Shown here one piece after another: positions 59,908-64,000 of a stretch of 64,000 nt of DNA. The notes below the pieces were generated by a model. The model saw only the letters and a list, made by a program, of their open reading frames with translations, searched no databases and was not told the DNA's origin. This DNA is from Verticillium longisporum (lineage: Eukaryota > Ascomycota > Sordariomycetes > Glomerellales > Plectosphaerellaceae), in NCBI GenBank assembly GCA_019188255.1, contig JAETXT010000005.1:3596001-3660000 (forward strand), in the 5' to 3' direction. How positions within the stretch are numbered: position 1 is the stretch's first letter; the number at the start of each line of letters is the position of its first letter. The position numbers were made by a program, and so were the translations under genes.

Positions 59908-62181
59908 ACCGCACCTGAACCATCAAGCGGTACCAGTACATACGCTGCAGTCACTCCACGGGCCATTCTTGATCACGTCTCATTTCTCAGCGAGCAACAT
60001 ATCTCCAGAAGAGTCCCCTAGTCGGGGACCATGTACAACATTCCTTGCCATTTTACTTTGTGTGCACACAGCACGACATCAGAGCTTCGACGCCATTTTC
60101 CTTAACTTTTTTTTCCCTCTCAACACCGGACAGGCATGGAGCCAAGACCCTGGACCGGCTTTTGCACGCAAGTGCTCAGCAACAATTACTTCCAACTAAA
60201 CTCACGCAATCATACACACCGCATCCACGAGCGAGATTCTTTAACTAATACGTAATGACCACATCTCTGAATGAAGGGGCCAACGGTGCTTATCAGGGGG
60301 CAAAAGAGGTGGGCGGAGGATGGAAAATACCCGGCAAGCTATGGGAGGTACATACGAGTACGAGGGCCATTCGATGACTAGTAGACAAGGACAGGTGGGC
60401 GGGCAAGGGAAGAAGGACCAAGCAGCCACGAAGGTCGTGGTTGGGCGGTGATGCAATGCGGTTGATATACGGCCTGGGAGCAGACGAGGCATTCAATACA
60501 TCTTCTCTGAATGAGACCTCACACGGTCACACGTGCGTTTGACGAAGGGGTATCCGAAGACACAAGTGACTTGTCGACCACTCGAGGGCTCTCTGAGTGA
60601 GCCTGATCCGGCGATCAGTACAGTGTCCCAACATAAGATCTGTCGGCGACAAACACATGCACCGGCACACACGGCCCGGCACTGCCACCACTCCACGACG
60701 GCCGGGTCTAGCCGTATGCAGGCGGAGATGCCGGATCGGAATCGGCAGAGGCGTTCTCTCCTGCTCTACCACCACCACCACCAGAGGAACCCGTTTTCGC
60801 CCTACTTCACGTCCCACTCAGTTGAACCTGAGTCGAGCTGCTGCGTCGTTGACACGGTAGTCTAACCGGCCGCACTGCTCATGGTGGGCGGCGGCGGCGG
60901 CAGCGAGTGACTAGAGAGGAGCAAGGAGGAGCGAGGGGGGGGGTGTGGACGAGAACCGATCGAACGGACAGCTCCGTTCCCCCTCTGTTGTGTGCTCTGC
61001 TCTACCTTCTACCCGAATGCCGGCGTCGTTTTCTTTTCTCTCTTTTTCGTATGAAACTTTGCGCAGAGTATGATGAATGAAGGGGGGTGGGAGAGAGGAG
61101 GGCGAGGAAACGGGGGTTCCCAAGGGGAAAAATTGCTCGATTCGAGAAGGGGGGAGAGGGAGGGGGTGGTGGCGACTCTGTGGTGGTGGATGGCTGGATT
61201 TGGATTGTTGGTGCCCCCCCCCCTCCCGATTGAAAGACGGCCCCCAAAGCCAGAGGTGCGCGGGCCGGGCCTTTCCCCCGTTCCCCGTGCCCCCTCCATT
61301 CCTGTCCTCTTGTCGAAGGAGAGGGGGGCGAGAATGCGGTTTGGGTGAGGCAGTTTTCGCCACACCTTATTCTCACGCAGGCTCAGTCAGGGGTGGGCGT
61401 GCGGGGGGGCGGGCTTGGCGATTCTGTACATTCCTGTGTGCGGAACATTGACTGGGGTTGACGAGTCCATACTCATCATCCATGTCCGTATTATTTGCGT
61501 GATCAAGCGATGATGAAGCGTGGGGCAATATGGTTGATTTTCTCTTGCGGGAGGGAAAGTAAACCCAGGAGAGACACACGGTTGTCATTACATTTGTATA
61601 CATGCGTGTTACTACTTTGGTATCTCGCCCGCAACCTAAAAAAAAGCCCATCCACATTCACATCCTCTCATTGAATGCTGCCTCGTGTCGACAAGGCCTC
61701 TTGGAAAATAGATCGCCCATCGCACATGCCGTGGCGGAAAGAAATGGCAGACCCAGTTGTGCAAAAGAAAAAAAGAAAGAGAGAGAGAGGGAGAGAGGAT
61801 ATGAAGCACATTAGTAGGCAAGAAAACTCCGTAACGCGTCGCTGATGCAATTTTTGCTTGGTGTAGTAAGTGTTGAAAAAAGGTACTATGTTCGAGGCGA
61901 AAGAGGTGTCGGTGTCATGGCGGAGGAGGGGTAGATATGGGAGGAGCTGGAGACGCCGGTGCGCAGGGAGACGACGTAGGTCCCCAGAGCTGACGGATGA
62001 CAGAGTCCGGCTCAGCGGCCGGCGTGCAAGGCGCCGAGGTTACGACGGGCGAGGCCGACGTCCTATCCCACCGGGGGAAGAGGGAGGCACCGCCCGTACC
62101 GCTCGCCGTGGAACTGCTCCGCCCGCGTCGCGTGGCCAGGATCATGTCCGCCGAGGGCGTCGACAAGGAGGGCTTGTGCGC
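59908..62181. other. Convergent intergenic region htf1/sskB
   Basis: About 2.3 kb between converging genes. No gene is supported. G/GA-rich purine blocks at about 61075-61165 and 61768-61800 produce overlapping low-complexity ORFs of up to 150 codons on both strands, which I do not call. T-rich tracts near 60105-60115 and A-rich tracts near 61765-61780 may mark transcript ends. Confidence 0.5.
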
Positions 62182-64000
62182 CTAGTAGAAGCCGTCACCT
62201 GTGTTGGCCCTCGAAACGCTGGACGCGGGGTCGCTACGCTTCCGTCGCTCGGTGTCGCCGGCTCGACGACCTGGTTGCGGATGGTCATTATCCACTCGTG
62301 CTGGAGCAGCTCGACAGCCGACATGCGCTTCTTCGGATCCTGCAGGAAGCAGCCCTTGAGGAAATCAATGCCTTGCGGGCTGAGCTGGTCGGTGCCAGGC
62401 AGCTGAGGGGGTTGCCCTGAGCAATGTTGTACATGATGGCCCACTCGTTGTCGAGGTTGGCCCAGGGGCGTCGGCCGGTGGCCATCTCGAGGATGACGCA
62501 GCCGAGGGACCAGACGTCCACGGCTCCAGCGCGGCCAGGGTTTTCACCCTTGATGACCTCGGGAGACATGTACATGGGCGTGCCGGTCATGGACTTGTTG
62601 GGCTTCGCCTCGTCCACGGCTTGAATGAGTGTTTTGCCTTGTCGCGCGATGACCTTGGCAGCGCCAAAATCGACGTACTTGATGATGCCGTTGTGGTCAA
62701 GGAGGATGTCTGCGTATTGCGTTAGGATCCAGGTGAGTAGAACGGCCGGGAAGGAAAGACAACTCACTTTCAGGTTTGATGTCACGATGAGCAATGCCGC
62801 TTTCGTGGAGATACGCAAGTCCCTCTAGGAGTTGCAGCGTGTAGACCATGATGACCTGCTCGTCCTCGATGCGGCCGTGCTCCAAAAGGTTCGCGAGGGA
62901 GCCTCCGTCGCAGAACTCCATGAAGATGTAGACGCGATCGCGGTGGACTTCGATGCCGTAGTAGGATACGACGTTGGGGTGGTCCAGCACTTCCAGAACA
63001 CCCATCTCGTCCTTGATCTGCTCGGCAACGGTCGGGATAAGCTTCGGATCTTGCAGCCTGATCTCCTTGACAGCCATGAGATGGCCAGAGTCCAGGTTCA
63101 TGGCTGCGTAGACGTTTCCGAAAGTACCTCCGCCCACAAAGTGCCCCTGCTGCCAGCGCATTGTGACATTTGTCGCCGAAGAAGAGAGGTAGGCCAGCGA
63201 CCGATCGACCTCATTGTTGGCCTCCAGAACGCGTCCCAGCGCCTGGCGCTCGGCCTCCCTCGTGCGCCTCGTCTCATCGACGCGCTCGAGCTCCTCGACG
63301 CGCTGCTCCGTGATGTACTGCGAAGCCTCATCGTCGTCGAGCATGCGGTTCTTGTCAAGACGCCTGTACTGGCCAAAGAGAAGTTCGACGCGCTCCTTTT
63401 CGGCCTGTGCTGCGAGGTTGGACCGCGCCCCCATGATGTCAAAGTGCGAGATGAGCAGGGACATGCAGCCAGCCACCTTGGACCGCAGCTTCGCATACTC
63501 GTCTTCGCCCAGCGCGAGAATGGAGCGGCCCCTGGTCATGCTCATGGCGAATTCCAGGGCAAGCACGGCCCAGCGGAATGTCTTGCGGTCGGACGCGATG
63601 CAGTCGTCGCAGATGAAAGACACCCAGTCCAACGCGAGCTTGGTCAGCTTGAGGTTGTTCATCTGTTTCCTGTTGCTGTCCATGTAGAGAAGGGACCGCT
63701 GACCAAACTCGGTCGCGAAGATGAAGCATGTCTGGATGAGCTCCTGGCAGTCCTTGCCCACTGTCTGCTTGCGAATCGTCTCAACACTGTCCATGAAGTT
63801 GTTGGACAGCTTGTAGGCGACGCGGCGAATCTCCATCAACCTCGTGTTGACTTTGTGAAGATTGGATCTCGACTCGACGACGAGATCGACATGCATGTCG
63901 ACAGACTCGAGGAACGCTCTCCGCGCATTGGCCAGCCGTGCCTCTGTGCCAGCAGCGACGAGACGCACATGGCCCTTTTTGAGGTCAATGTTCCGCTCCC
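62182..64000 (-). CDS. sskB: HOG-pathway MAP kinase kinase kinase (SskB/Os4/Ssk2 type), C-terminal part
   Basis: Kinase that relays the two-component osmosensing phosphorelay to the Pbs2-type MAPKK. The frame is open at the right edge, so the N-terminus lies outside. Exons visible are 64000-62768 and 62707-62182, joined by a 60-nt intron that completes HRDIKPEN. A helical regulatory region precedes the kinase domain: GHFVGGGTFGNVYAAM (Gly loop), HLMAVKEI (Lys), HRDIKPEN, YVDFGAAK, SMTGTPMYMSPEV, DVWSLGCVILEMATGRRPW. Two frame breaks are seen: GGGGG 62407-62411 (plus strand), beyond which NPPQLPGTDQLSPQGIDFL continues the domain, and probably GGGG 62227-62230, after which the protein ends ANTGDGFY at 62182. 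Each fits one missing C on the coding strand. Without the second correction the frame would run to a stop near 62142. Confidence 0.9.

Overview
The window is nuclear DNA of a filamentous ascomycete. Coding exons are GC-rich, introns are short (about 50-310 nt) with GT...AG ends and fungal branch sites (TACTAAC, GCTAAC, CTGAC). The gene set (intron-bearing tRNA-Pro, HOG-pathway MAPKKK, Htf1-type homeobox regulator, Trs65, Sld3) fits a Sordariomycete, probably Hypocreales; that placement is inference from remembered protein similarity.

Layout: chd1 5' end (minus, cut by the left edge); rli1/ABCE1 (plus); prp40 (minus); trs65-like (plus); sld3 (minus); tRNA-Pro (minus); a gene-free stretch of about 8 kb; a single-pass membrane protein gene (plus); dpb4 (plus); rsc7-like (minus); a gene-free stretch of about 8.8 kb; dis3 (plus); a diverged tandem array with units of about 170 bp; nug1 (minus); a HAD glycerol-phosphatase gene (plus); a gene-free stretch of about 9.7 kb leading into htf1 (plus); and the 3' part of the sskB/Os4-type MAPKKK gene (minus, cut by the right edge). 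This is not a cluster. Most genes are single-copy housekeeping factors for chromatin remodelling (chd1, rsc7), replication (sld3, dpb4), splicing (prp40), ribosome recycling and biogenesis (rli1, nug1), RNA decay (dis3) and trafficking (trs65). Two genes touch osmotic stress: the glycerol phosphatase and the HOG MAPKKK.

The strongest unexpected signal is that six of the thirteen protein genes carry single-base reading-frame breaks, seven breaks in all. Each lies in a short run of C on the coding strand. Six behave as a missing C and one as an extra C, and the conserved protein resumes immediately in the next frame. This points to homopolymer errors in the sequence rather than real gene decay, and automatic gene models here will be wrong. 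Other notable items are the tandem array downstream of dis3, a leader of about 870 nt without any ATG upstream of htf1, a local cluster of substitutions including a lost iron-sulfur cysteine in rli1, and three very long intergenic regions without an AT-rich, RIP-like look.
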